Part shown: positions 40,057 through 50,099 of the stretch, one piece after another
How positions within the stretch are numbered: the stretch's first letter is position 1
Layout of the letters: each line of letters opens with the position of its first letter
Origin: RBG-13-68-16 sp041494245
Lineage (GTDB): Bacteria > Acidobacteriota > Thermoanaerobaculia > Thermoanaerobaculales > Thermoanaerobaculaceae
NCBI GenBank assembly: GCA_041494245.1
Contig: JBGQAK010000021.1
Span: forward strand, 1-64,000
Length of the DNA stretch: 64,000 nt
Direction of reading: 5' to 3'
Translations under genes and position numbers: made by a program
Notes under the pieces: generated by a model
Databases searched by the model: none
The model's input: the letters and a program-made list of their open reading frames with translations, nothing else
Told to the model about the DNA's origin: nothing

Positions 40057-42797
40057 CCGCAATGATCGCGGCCGCCTCGCTGCAGTGGGGCCAGGTGCCG
40101 GTGAGCAAGGTCGTGCTGGAGGCCCAGGGGTACCCCGCGCCATACCGTCTCCGGCACGCGTTTGGAGTGCCAGAGGGGAGCGTGCTCTCGCGCTCCGAGA
40201 TCCGGGCCGGCGTGCAGGCTCTGCTCGCAACCGAGGCGGTGGAAGACGTCGTCGTCGAGGTCGAGCAGGGCGAAGGCGGGGCCGTGATCCGGGTCCTGGT
40301 GCAGCCGGCCTCGCGCATCGAGGCCGTCGAGGTGCTCGGGTTGCCGCGCGCGGAAGCCAAGCGCGTGCGCGCCGCGCTCGGACTCGTGAAGGGGGCTCCC
40401 TTCTGGACGCAGAGCTTCGATGCGGCACTCGACCGCGCACGGCAGGACCTGGTCGGCGAAGGCTATCCTGAAGCGCGCCTGAACCCGGACCTGCGCTTCG
40501 ACAAGCCGAGCGGCCAGGTCGTCGTGATGGTGCACGGCGAGCTGGGCAGGCCGCTCACCGCGCGTACGCTGGAAGCCCCCGGGTCGGGCCTTGGGGCGGG
40601 GGAGCTCTGGGAGACCTGTAAGCTGCAGCCGGGGCGGCGGCTCACGAGCGCGGCCCTCGAAAGGGCCCGCCGCGGGCTCGCTTCGTACCTTCGGCAGAAC
40701 GGCTTCTGGGAGGCGGAGGTGCAGTCGCCGGCGGTGAGCGAGGGCGAGGCCTCGGTGAGGTTGGAGGTTCGCGCCGGGCCTCGCTACGAGCTCGATCTGG
40801 AGGGCCTCAAGCTTAGCAGGGGCCTGAAGGCGGACGCGCTGCCCTTCCTGCGCGGCGAAGAGAGCTTCAACGAGGCGGCCGTGGAGTCGGTCGTCGAGCG
40901 CGTACGGGTTTTTCTCCAGCACGATGGGAGGCTGCTCGCAACCGTTCAGGGCGAGGTCCTCGAGAAGGGCAGCACCAGGGTCCTGAGGCTCAAGGTAAAC
41001 AAGGGTCCGACCACGCCGATCCAGGCGGTGCGCTTCCCGGGGCTGCACTCCCTCCCGGCAAAGGATCTGCACCAGAAGGTCGGCGCCCGGCCGGGCAGGT
41101 TCTGGCGCTGGGGCCGAGAGCTGGTGGATGACGAGACGCTCGATGCCGACGCCTCATCGGTGCTGGCGACACTCCGGGCGGCGGGGTTCGCCGACGCAAC
41201 GGTCGGCGCACCGCGCATCGTGCCGAGCGGGGAAGGGGTCGTCATCGAGTTCCCCGTCGAGGAGGGTCCCCGGAGCCTGGTTCAGGGCGTCACCATCCAG
41301 GGTGTTCCAGCGGAGGTCAAGGTGCCGGCGTTGCCTGTCGTCCAGAACGGCCCGTGGAGCCAGGGTGCCGAGGAGCAGGCCAGGGCGGCGCTGGAGACTG
41401 CGATCAGGGATGCGGGCTACCCCGACGCGCGCGTGGCCGTATCTCATACCTGCGAAGCTCAGTCCTGCTCGGTCACGTTCACCACCGATCCCGGCGCCTA
41501 CGCCGTCGTAGGCCGGATCGTCGTGGCGGGCCTTGCGCGCACGAGCCCGCGGGTGGTCGAGCAGGTGGCGGCGTTGAAGCAGGGCCAAGTCGCGGGTCCG
41601 GACGCGCAGCTCGCGGCCCAGCGCCGCCTCCTGTCGCTCGGCGTCTTCCAGACCGCGAACATCCGCCCGATCCCGGACCAGGACAGCGGGAGCAGCCGCG
41701 GCCTCGTGATCGACGTCAGCGAGGGACCCACGGGGGCCTACGCCGTCGGCCTCGGCTACGACACCGAGCAGAAGACGCAGGTCTCCTTCTCGTGGTCGCA
41801 GCTCAACCTCTTCGGCACCGGGCGCAGCCTCACCTTCGACAGCCGGCTCTCGCGCCTCGAGAGCCGCTTCCAGCTCACCTACCGCGAACCGGAGAGGCTG
41901 GGCCTGCTGGGCTTCCCGACCTCGATCTCGATCTATCAGACGCAGCAGGCCTTCCCTTCCTACGAGGTCTCCCAGCGCGGCGCGCTGGTGGAGTTCGGAG
42001 ACCAGAAGAAACGACCCTGGCGGTGGCTGCTGCGCTTCAACTACCAGATAGTCGACAACACCGCGCCGCCCGAGGTCCTCTCCGATCTCGAGAGGAGCCA
42101 GCAGAACCTGCACATCGCATCGATCGTTCCCAGCCTCACCTGGGACACGCGCGACGACATCCTCACTCCGCGCCGCGGTGCGTTCGCGTCCATCGAGTGG
42201 CAGCACGCGTTCAAGCTCCTCCGGGCCGACGCGGAGTACGACGTGCTCGGCCTCTCGTTCTCCTCGTACCTCCCGGCCGCCGGGGGCATCCTCGCCTTCT
42301 CCCTGCGCGGCGGGGGGATCGAGCCCCGGCATCCGCGCTCCGACGAGCCGTACAACCTTCAGGTGCCCGTCAACGTGCGCTTTTTCGCCGGCGGCCGCGC
42401 AACGCACCGGTCGTTCCCGATCGATCTGCTCGGTATCCCGAGCGATACCCTGGGCTGCACGACCCAGTCCGATGGGAGCTGCCAGCAGCCCGTGAACCTC
42501 GTGGCCATCGGTGGGGCCGGTATGGCGATCACCAACCTCGAGTGGCGGTTTCCGATTTTCAGCGTGGTCGGCGGGGTCCTCTTCGTCGACGGTGGCAACG
42601 TGTGGCCTTCCTGGCGGTCGATCAACATGGGGCAGGTCCGGTGGGGCGGCGGGATCGGCCTACGGGCCGACACGCCGGTCGGTCCCATCCGCCTCGAGTA
42701 CGGCTGGAAGTTCAGCGTCGAAACGTACCTGATCAACGGTTCCCTGGTGAAGGAGTCCCCGGGCGAGCTGTTGTTCTCCTTCGGCAACGCGTTCTGA
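40038..42797 (+). CDS. Omp85-family outer-membrane protein (TamA/BamA-like)
   Basis: An outer-membrane barrel of about 919 residues. After a short signal-like N-terminus, several POTRA-type repeats extend to about residue 570 (segments such as KGAPFWTQSFDAALDRARQ and RTSPRVVEQVAALKQG). A C-terminal 16-strand Omp85 barrel follows, with AVGLGYDTEQKTQVSFSWSQ, and late WRFPIFSVVGGVLFVDGGNVW, GGGIGLRADTPVGPIRLEYG, ending in ELLFSFGNAF with a C-terminal Phe as usual for barrels. Pairing with TamB suggests TamA function. GTG 40038 gives a signal-like start; ATG 40062 is an alternative. Confidence 0.88.
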   Translation: MAAPLLTAMIAAASLQWGQVPVSKVVLEAQGYPAPYRLRHAFGVPEGSVLSRSEIRAGVQALLATEAVEDVVVEVEQGEGGAVIRVLVQPASRIEAVEVLGLPRAEAKRVRAALGLVKGAPFWTQSFDAALDRARQDLVGEGYPEARLNPDLRFDKPSGQVVVMVHGELGRPLTARTLEAPGSGLGAGELWETCKLQPGRRLTSAALERARRGLASYLRQNGFWEAEVQSPAVSEGEASVRLEVRAGPRYELDLEGLKLSRGLKADALPFLRGEESFNEAAVESVVERVRVFLQHDGRLLATVQGEVLEKGSTRVLRLKVNKGPTTPIQAVRFPGLHSLPAKDLHQKVGARPGRFWRWGRELVDDETLDADASSVLATLRAAGFADATVGAPRIVPSGEGVVIEFPVEEGPRSLVQGVTIQGVPAEVKVPALPVVQNGPWSQGAEEQARAALETAIRDAGYPDARVAVSHTCEAQSCSVTFTTDPGAYAVVGRIVVAGLARTSPRVVEQVAALKQGQVAGPDAQLAAQRRLLSLGVFQTANIRPIPDQDSGSSRGLVIDVSEGPTGAYAVGLGYDTEQKTQVSFSWSQLNLFGTGRSLTFDSRLSRLESRFQLTYREPERLGLLGFPTSISIYQTQQAFPSYEVSQRGALVEFGDQKKRPWRWLLRFNYQIVDNTAPPEVLSDLERSQQNLHIASIVPSLTWDTRDDILTPRRGAFASIEWQHAFKLLRADAEYDVLGLSFSSYLPAAGGILAFSLRGGGIEPRHPRSDEPYNLQVPVNVRFFAGGRATHRSFPIDLLGIPSDTLGCTTQSDGSCQQPVNLVAIGGAGMAITNLEWRFPIFSVVGGVLFVDGGNVWPSWRSINMGQVRWGGGIGLRADTPVGPIRLEYGWKFSVETYLINGSLVKESPGELLFSFGNAF

Positions 42798-42802
42798 AAG
42801 AC

Positions 42803-42818
42803 GGGGCACAGGGCACAG
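42803..42818. repeat. Short heptamer repeat after the Omp85 gene
   Basis: Two units GGGGCAC and AGGGCAC plus AG, five bases after the stop codon. The same AGGGCAC word as in the nuo gap. Confidence 0.55.
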
Positions 42819-42937
42819 AAAGATACTCTTTCGGTAAGAAACCAAAGTAACACGTGGCGCGCCTCGCCGACCGTAGTCCCACCGGAGCTTTGGCGGCAGT
42901 AGCGTGAGGAGCTTGTTCCATTGTTCGACAAGGGGTG

Positions 42938-42973
42938 TATGATCATGCGCCCCGCTCTTCGACGGGCGGGGCG
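42938..42973 (+). promoter_or_regulatory. Promoter and 5' hairpin of the GWxTD gene
   Basis: TATGAT (42938-42943) is the probable -10. The predicted transcript starts with or near an 8-base-pair hairpin CGCCCCGC/GCGGGGCG (42948-42955 with 42966-42973), which ends 16 bases before the ATG and next to the ribosome site AGAGGAG. Confidence 0.45.
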
Positions 42974-42989
42974 AAAAGAGGAGACCGTC

Positions 42990-44804
42990 ATGCGGCGAAA
43001 CCTTGTCCCCCTTGCGCTGGCCGTCTGGCTCGTGGCGTCCTTTGCGAGTGCCCAGCTTTCCGAGACGTTCAAACAATGGCCCAACGGTCCGGCGGGCTTT
43101 CTCATGACTGATTCCGATCGCAAGGCATACGCGCAGCTCAAGAGTGACGCGGAGGCGCAGGCGTTCATCGACCTTTTCTGGGCGAAGCGCGACCCCGATC
43201 TGAACACCGTGCAGAACGAGCTCAAGCTTGACTTCGACATGCGCATCGTGGCCGCGGACAAGCAGTTCTCGACCGAAAAGCTCAAGGGGAGCCTGTCCGA
43301 TCGCGGGAAGGTGCTCATCGTGATGGGACGCCCGGTCCAGCCGGCGTACAACGTGCCGGCCGGCACCGAGGAGGAGGAGGGCACGCGCCCGAGGTTCCTC
43401 GAGCGCGGCAACACCCAGATCTGGGTCTACACCAAGGACGGGAAGCCCCCCGCGAAGAAGAGCGACGAGATCCTCTTCGTCTTCACCGAGACCAGGCTGG
43501 GGGTCGGTGACTTCATCCTCGACCGCAACGACATCCGCAACCGGCAGGCGATAAAGATCCTCGCCGCCAAACCAGAGCAGTTGCTCCTCAACCCCAAGCT
43601 CACCGAGGTGCCCCGCGTGGGTCTGCTGCCTGGCACGAAGGCCGCGACCTCCTCACAGCAGGCCGTCTTCGACGTCCAGCCACGGCCTTGGCCGCAGGGA
43701 GCCGGAATCCTGATCGTTTCCGGCGTCCAGAGCGAGACGATTCACCCGGTCTGGGTCTACCTGCAGCTGCCGGACTCCGTCCCCACGGCCACCCAGGCGC
43801 TGGGGCGGGTTCGCAAGGCGGCCGGCGGCGACGTCGTCGGCAGCTTCGCTTCTCCGGTCGTGCCCACCAGCGTCCCGGGCGCCCGGGCCTATGAGTTCTC
43901 CCTCCCGGTCGAGGCGGGCGAGTGGAAGGTGGACATCGCCGTTCTCAACGATGGCGGGCCGGTGGCGGTCACGACGGCGGACGCCAAGAACGACCCGGCG
44001 CCTTCCGACGGCCCGTACATCTCCCCGTTCTACTGGGGCGCCGACAACCGTCAGGCGGCGCAGGCGCGTCTGGGCGACCCGTACCACATTGGCGGCCTGC
44101 ACCTGATCCCGCGGATCGACAACCAGTACAAGGTGGACGAGAACCTTACCTACGTCGCCTACGTCGTGCGCCCGAGCATTATTGATCCACCCAACGGTGC
44201 CTGTGTTGCAGCCAGCGACAGCCAGTCTAAAGGGTTGAGCGCGACGGCGAACGGCAGTGAGATCTCGCTAAAGAGCGACCTCTTCAATGTGTGTCCTGAC
44301 GCGAGAAAGGGGTACGTGGATTTCAAGTTGCTCGATGCCTCCGGAATGGAGCTGGAATCGATCCCCGAAGCGTTTGAGATTGCGCCTAACGGCAACGCCT
44401 CCGTTACGACGCGCATCACGCTCAACGCGCAGAAGGCTGGTGCTTTCCAAGCTTCCCGCGCTGTAGTCCGCGACCTTACCTCGACGCCCCCGAGCCCGAA
44501 ACCTGAACCGAAGATGGAGCTCTCGATGGCCCTGTACTCCGGCGCGAAGAAACAGGACGAGCAGGGGTTCCAACCGATCCAGGGTGCCAAGGTGTTCGGC
44601 GACATCTGGGTCTTCGGCCAGATCCTGCCGCTGTCGGGTTTCCGGCGCGGCACCGAGTTCGAGCTCGGAGTGACGCTAAAAGACGTCAAAACGGGGCTCA
44701 CCCGCACCGGCAAGATCCCGTTCACGGTCATCAAGGAGGACGCAGCCGCCGCACCCGCCGCTGCGCCTGCCCCCACGGCGGCCCCGACCGCGCCGCCAAA
44801 GTAG
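42990..44804 (+). CDS. Secreted GWxTD-domain protein
   Basis: A 604-residue exported protein (signal peptide MRRNLVPLALAVWLVASFASA). The N-terminal GWxTD-type domain is seen at residues 33-70: GPAGFLMTDSDRKAYAQLKS, then FIDLFWAKRDPD; here the usual Trp is Phe. It is followed by KGSLSDRGKVLIVMGRPVQP and WVYTKDGKPP. The domain is common in Acidobacteriota and related phyla and has no proven function. The C-terminal half is beta-rich, ending in an Ala/Pro/Thr tail. The ATG at 42990 has AGAGGAG five bases upstream. Confidence 0.85.
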   Translation: MRRNLVPLALAVWLVASFASAQLSETFKQWPNGPAGFLMTDSDRKAYAQLKSDAEAQAFIDLFWAKRDPDLNTVQNELKLDFDMRIVAADKQFSTEKLKGSLSDRGKVLIVMGRPVQPAYNVPAGTEEEEGTRPRFLERGNTQIWVYTKDGKPPAKKSDEILFVFTETRLGVGDFILDRNDIRNRQAIKILAAKPEQLLLNPKLTEVPRVGLLPGTKAATSSQQAVFDVQPRPWPQGAGILIVSGVQSETIHPVWVYLQLPDSVPTATQALGRVRKAAGGDVVGSFASPVVPTSVPGARAYEFSLPVEAGEWKVDIAVLNDGGPVAVTTADAKNDPAPSDGPYISPFYWGADNRQAAQARLGDPYHIGGLHLIPRIDNQYKVDENLTYVAYVVRPSIIDPPNGACVAASDSQSKGLSATANGSEISLKSDLFNVCPDARKGYVDFKLLDASGMELESIPEAFEIAPNGNASVTTRITLNAQKAGAFQASRAVVRDLTSTPPSPKPEPKMELSMALYSGAKKQDEQGFQPIQGAKVFGDIWVFGQILPLSGFRRGTEFELGVTLKDVKTGLTRTGKIPFTVIKEDAAAAPAAAPAPTAAPTAPPK

Positions 44805-44817
44805 TAGAGTGGTGGGC

Positions 44818-46035
<1,218 letters not shown>

Positions 46036-46143
46036 GCCGGTCAGGCTGGCCCTCGCAAGGCGTTCGGACTCCACCCTTGGGCTTTGCGCGCGGGTCTTCC
46101 TCCTGAAACGATTGAGTCGAATTTCAGCAAACGGGATCTGCGG

Positions 46144-46602
46144 TCAGGAGGACGGGCCCTCCGCCGGGGAACCCTCGCGCTCCTGGCGGGCGCGCGGTCG
46201 AACCGCAATCGTGCAGCGCGCCACGCACACGCGCTCGTCCCTTTCGTCGGTGACCTCGATCGCGTAGACGTGGGTCGTGCGCCCGCGGTAGAGCGGCCTG
46301 GCGGTGGCGAGGAGCGTCCCCGTGCGTTTGGGGCGCAGGTGCGTGGCGTTGAGGTCCACTCCCGCGATGATGTGGGTTCGCAGGTTCACGCTCATGGCGG
46401 CGGCCAGCGAGGCCGCGGACTCAGCCAGCAGCGCCGAGACCCCGCCGTGCAGCATCCCCAGGTGCTGGAGGTGGCGCTCGTCGATCTCCATCGCCACCTG
46501 CATCTCGTCCGGGTCGTACTTCGCGACGCGGATCCCCAGTGGCTCGAACACCGTGTGCGGGTTGCTGCCCTCGACGATTCGGATGAACTCCTCGCGGTCC
46601 AC
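46144..46602 (-). CDS. Hotdog-fold thioesterase (PaaI type)
   Basis: A 152-residue acyl-CoA thioesterase-like protein. The hotdog signature is HLQHLGMLHGGVSALLAESAA, in which HGG and the acidic residue of the helix form the PaaI-type active site. NLRTHIIAGVDLNATHLRP follows. Substrate unknown. GTG 46602 has GGGAGG five bases upstream and is preferred to GTG 46608. Flanked by a convergent ribBA and a divergent NamZ-type gene, so it is a single-gene unit. Confidence 0.86.
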   Translation of the reverse strand: MDREEFIRIVEGSNPHTVFEPLGIRVAKYDPDEMQVAMEIDERHLQHLGMLHGGVSALLAESAASLAAAMSVNLRTHIIAGVDLNATHLRPKRTGTLLATARPLYRGRTTHVYAIEVTDERDERVCVARCTIAVRPRARQEREGSPAEGPSS

Positions 46603-46689
46603 GCCCACCTCCCGTGTTGCTACAGGATACGCCGCGACCGTTCGCCCGGTTGCCCGTTGCCAACGATCACCTCACGGCGTGCCCGTCGC

Positions 46690-46695
46690 TATACT
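46690..46695 (+). promoter_or_regulatory. -10 element of the NamZ-type gene
   Basis: TATACT, eight bases before the ATG at 46704, with no ribosome site between them. Fits a leaderless mRNA. Confidence 0.5.
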
Positions 46696-46703
46696 GGCAT
46701 GAC

Positions 46704-47894
46704 ATGAGAGCGGAGCGGGTTCGGCTCGGGGTGGAGCGGCTGCGGGACGACCCCGCGCTGATAAAGGGCCGGCGCTTCGCGGTGCTCGCCAACCGTGCTT
46801 CGGTGACCGGGGAGCTCGAGCCCGCGTGGCGCGCGCTCGCCGGCGTCGGCGGGACGCTCGTCCGCATCTTCGCCCCTGAGCATGGCCTGTGGGGTGTCGC
46901 CCAGGACATGGAGGCGGTGGGCGAGGAGCGGGAGCCGGTCCTCGGCGTCCCTGTGGTCTCGCTCTACGGCCCGTCTGCCGACACGCTCGCCCCGCGCCGG
47001 GAGCACCTGGCCGGCCTCGAGGCGCTGGTGGTGGACCTGCCGGACATAGGCTGCCGCTACTACACCTTCGTCGCGACGCTCGCGCACGCGATGGCCGCCT
47101 GTGAGGCGGCCGGCGTGGAGGTGATCGTCTGCGACCGCCCGAACCCGATCGGCGGCGTGGCCGTCGAGGGCGGCCCGGTTGAGGACGGCTGCCGCTCGTT
47201 CGTGTCGGAGCTTCCAATACCGGTACGCCACGGGATGACGCTCGCTGAGCTTTCGCTGCTGCTGCGTGCCGAGCGCCACGCGAAGCTTGCGCTCGCGGTG
47301 CTCACCTGCGAGGGGTGGCGGCGCGAGGCGTGGTGGGATGAGACCGGCCTGCCATGGGTGGCGCCCTCGCCCAACATGCCGTCGCTGCTCACCGCGACGA
47401 TCTACCCGGGAGCCTGCCTCGTGGAGGCGACGAACCTCTCGGAGGGGCGCGGCACCACGCGGCCGTTCCAGCTCATCGGCGCGCCGTGGCTGGACGGCGA
47501 GACTCTTGCGAGCCGTCTCAATGCCCTCGAGCTGGCGGGCGCCCGCTTCCGCCCGACGTTCTTTCGGCCCGCGTTCGGCAAACACGCGGGTACGGTGTGC
47601 GCGGGGGTGGAGTGGCACGTGACCGACCGGACTCGGCTGCGGCCGCTGGAGGTGGGCGTAAGGGTGCTCTTGGAGGCCCGCGCGCTGCACCCGCGCGAGT
47701 TCGCCTGGCGCGAAGAGGCATACGAGTTCGTCGCCGACGTACCGGCCATCGACCTCCTGACGGGTTCCAGCCTGGCAAGAGATGTCATCGAGGGTCGCGG
47801 CGATGCGCCTGTGCTGTTCGCCGGCTGGGCGGCCTACGCCGAGCAGTTTGCCGACCGGAGGGTGGAGTTCCTGCTCTACCCGCCGTCGGGGTAG
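46704..47894 (+). CDS. namZ: DUF1343 / NamZ-type exo-beta-N-acetylmuramidase
   Basis: A 396-residue protein of the DUF1343 family, whose characterised member NamZ removes N-acetylmuramic acid from peptidoglycan fragments. Family segments: LVRIFAPEHGLWGVAQDME, VSLYGPSADTLAPRREHLAG, VVDLPDIGCRYYTFVATLAHAM, VCDRPNPIGG, and VAPSPNMPSLLTATIYPG. LVEATNLSEGRGTTRPFQLIG is the late signature. Unlike many homologues, no signal peptide is visible, which suggests a cytoplasmic recycling role. The upstream TATACT decides the ATG at 46704. Confidence 0.88.
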   Translation: MRAERVRLGVERLRDDPALIKGRRFAVLANRASVTGELEPAWRALAGVGGTLVRIFAPEHGLWGVAQDMEAVGEEREPVLGVPVVSLYGPSADTLAPRREHLAGLEALVVDLPDIGCRYYTFVATLAHAMAACEAAGVEVIVCDRPNPIGGVAVEGGPVEDGCRSFVSELPIPVRHGMTLAELSLLLRAERHAKLALAVLTCEGWRREAWWDETGLPWVAPSPNMPSLLTATIYPGACLVEATNLSEGRGTTRPFQLIGAPWLDGETLASRLNALELAGARFRPTFFRPAFGKHAGTVCAGVEWHVTDRTRLRPLEVGVRVLLEARALHPREFAWREEAYEFVADVPAIDLLTGSSLARDVIEGRGDAPVLFAGWAAYAEQFADRRVEFLLYPPSG

Positions 47895-47899
47895 GATCG

Positions 47900-49870
47900 T
47901 CAGCGCCCGGCGGGGGCGGCCGCCGGCGCGGTCTCCGGGAACACGTAGACTGCGCTCGCCCTCGGGCCCCGGATGACCGAGGCGTAGGCGAGGAAGGCGC
48001 CGCCGCGCACGGGCGTCCAGACGCTCGCCCAGCCGCCCTCGACCCTCGGCGCTCGCACGGCCGCGAAGACGTTGTCCATCTGCAGGAACCCCCGCGGAGG
48101 AAGCTCCGTGGAGAGTTGTCCGAGCGGCCGTGAGCCCGGGTCGAACAGCTCCAGCCGCACCGAAAGAGAAGCCGCGGTGAGGTTGAGGAACCCGACGTTG
48201 GTCCGCACGGCGGCGCTCGGGGCCGGGTCGTGAGCGAGGCCGGAGAGGCGGGCCACTGCACCGTGCACCACCGCGTTGTCGGAGGTGAGCGCGGGCAGGA
48301 GCTGCCCTTGCTGAACACCGGCCGCGACGTTCTCAGTGATGCTGGCGGCGGTGATCGGACCGGCGTGCGGGACCAACCGGAGAGCGCCGGAGCCCGAGAA
48401 CGCGAAGAGCTCCGCCGCTGCGTTCGTCCACGACCTGCGCTGCCCTTCGGCGAGGGTAATCGTCGTGCGCAGCGTCGGGGAGCTCAGGCGATCGGCAGGG
48501 ATCAGCTCGAACCGGATCGTGTTCTCCGACCGGGCGAGGTTGCCAACCTCGAGCCTCGTGAGCCACTCCGCGCCGGCCCGGCCGCCCGCGTTGGCAACCG
48601 GCAGCACGTAGAGCGGGCGGGGCGGCTGACTCGGGGCGAGCATCGGCGCACTCGCCGTGCCCCGCAACGCGGCCAGCCAGCCGCGGTTGCCCCTCGCGTC
48701 GCGCAGCTCGCCGCGCACCATAACGAGGCCCGAGAGCAGGTAGAGGACAGCGACCGAGCGCACCGACCACCTTTGCCATCCGCGCGGCTGACGTTCGGCC
48801 ACCAGCACGGCCAGGAATGGAACTGCAAACAGCGCCCGTGCGTACGCCCAGGTCTCGCAGTACACGGTGAAGCCGAGGAACAGACCCATGCCGCCGAAGG
48901 CGAGAAAGGCGAGCTCCGGGGCGCGCCACGCCGAGGGCCGCGCGGCGATCAGGACGAAGGCGACGGTCGTTGCGAAGATGGCGAGAAGCCCGAACACCTC
49001 GGCCCACCACACGTGTGGTCCCGGGAAGGTCGCCGCGAGCTTCTCGGGGATCCATGCGAAAGGCAGGGAGAAATTTCCGCTCCCCCTCTCGAACGCGAAC
49101 CCCAGAACGCTCCTCAGGTAGAGCTGCCAGCCGACGGCGATTGCGAGCGGCACGGCTGCAAGCGTCACGGCGCGCGCGACCCCCCTGCGCAGCAGCTCAT
49201 CGGCCGCCATGGCCAGGGCCGCAAGGTAGGAGGTCTCGCGCGCCAGCACGGCCGCGCACGCCAGAGCGAGCGCCCAGCCGCGGCGTCCCCGACTGTGCGC
49301 CCACACGGCGGCCAGCAGGCAGAACAGAGCCCCCGTGTCGGGCGTGCTGCGGAGAACCGCCGCGGCGAGGCCGGCGCTGGACACGAGGAGGAGCGCCCAC
49401 CACGGCGAGCGGCCCTCCGCCGCCAGCCAGCTCGCGAGCAGGACGACCGCACCGATGGCGAGCCCCCAGCAGAGGAACTGGTATGTCACGAACGCCGCGG
49501 CCGGGTTGCCGAGCGCGAGCAACCACGCGAGGAGAGGGACGAGGACACGTGTTGCCCGGTACGACGGGGAGTCGAGCGACCGAGCGGTTTTCGGAGAGCG
49601 CAGCAACGGATCGGTGGCCAGTGCGGCGTACTGCTGGCCGTCGTAGCCCCAAGGGCCGACGCGCGGCACGGTCGCGAACAACGCCGGCATCGTCATCTCC
49701 TCGCCGACGCACAGCAGCGCCCGGAAGTCGTCGTCGTAGCGCGCGTGGGCGATGAAGGAGATGACCAGCACCCAGAAGAGCGTCGCGGCCAGCGCTACGC
49801 CCCGGACGGCCGCCTTCGGAGAGGCGAGCCACCCGTGCAGGTGCGTTGCGCCAATTGAGACGTTTCTCAA
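47900..49870 (-). CDS. Multi-pass glycosyltransferase-like membrane protein with C-terminal beta domain
   Basis: A 656-residue protein of unknown function. About ten transmembrane helices occupy the first two thirds (for example LALAATLFWVLVISF-like region near 22-38 and VLVPLLAWLLALGNPAAAF), with an early DDDFR loop facing outside, like GT39/GT87-type polyprenyl-linked sugar transferases. The last 190 residues are soluble and beta-rich, with RTNVGFLNLTAASLSVRLEL and ELPPRGFLQMDNVFAAV and AYASVIRG, resembling a domain seen in secreted Acidobacteria proteins. The start TTG 49870 has AGGGG nine bases upstream and lies in a palindrome. Confidence 0.7.
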   Translation of the reverse strand: MRNVSIGATHLHGWLASPKAAVRGVALAATLFWVLVISFIAHARYDDDFRALLCVGEEMTMPALFATVPRVGPWGYDGQQYAALATDPLLRSPKTARSLDSPSYRATRVLVPLLAWLLALGNPAAAFVTYQFLCWGLAIGAVVLLASWLAAEGRSPWWALLLVSSAGLAAAVLRSTPDTGALFCLLAAVWAHSRGRRGWALALACAAVLARETSYLAALAMAADELLRRGVARAVTLAAVPLAIAVGWQLYLRSVLGFAFERGSGNFSLPFAWIPEKLAATFPGPHVWWAEVFGLLAIFATTVAFVLIAARPSAWRAPELAFLAFGGMGLFLGFTVYCETWAYARALFAVPFLAVLVAERQPRGWQRWSVRSVAVLYLLSGLVMVRGELRDARGNRGWLAALRGTASAPMLAPSQPPRPLYVLPVANAGGRAGAEWLTRLEVGNLARSENTIRFELIPADRLSSPTLRTTITLAEGQRRSWTNAAAELFAFSGSGALRLVPHAGPITAASITENVAAGVQQGQLLPALTSDNAVVHGAVARLSGLAHDPAPSAAVRTNVGFLNLTAASLSVRLELFDPGSRPLGQLSTELPPRGFLQMDNVFAAVRAPRVEGGWASVWTPVRGGAFLAYASVIRGPRASAVYVFPETAPAAAPAGR

Positions 49871-49871
49871 T
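49854..49871. promoter_or_regulatory. Palindrome covering a TTG start codon
   Basis: ATTGAGA-CGTT-TCTCAAT, seven perfect base pairs. On the minus strand it contains the TTG start codon of the membrane gene. The rest of the divergent region to 50099 is G/C-rich with a TATACA hexamer near 50028 that may serve the plus-strand gene. Confidence 0.4.
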
Positions 49872-50099
49872 GACGCGGACCCCTTCCGTGCACGGGCCCC
49901 GGCGGGAGCGCTCGGCCCTGGGGCGGCAAAGAGGAGTTCTCCGGAACGTCCACGGCGTGTGATTCTACGACAGCGGCGCGCCGGCGGTCGCGGCAGGCGG
50001 CGGGCCGCGCGGCGGAGTCGTATACACTGGCGGCCCGCGGGCCAAGTGGAGGCCGGGCCTCGGCTGGCCGCGCGGCGCGCGCACAGAGGAGCGGGAAGG

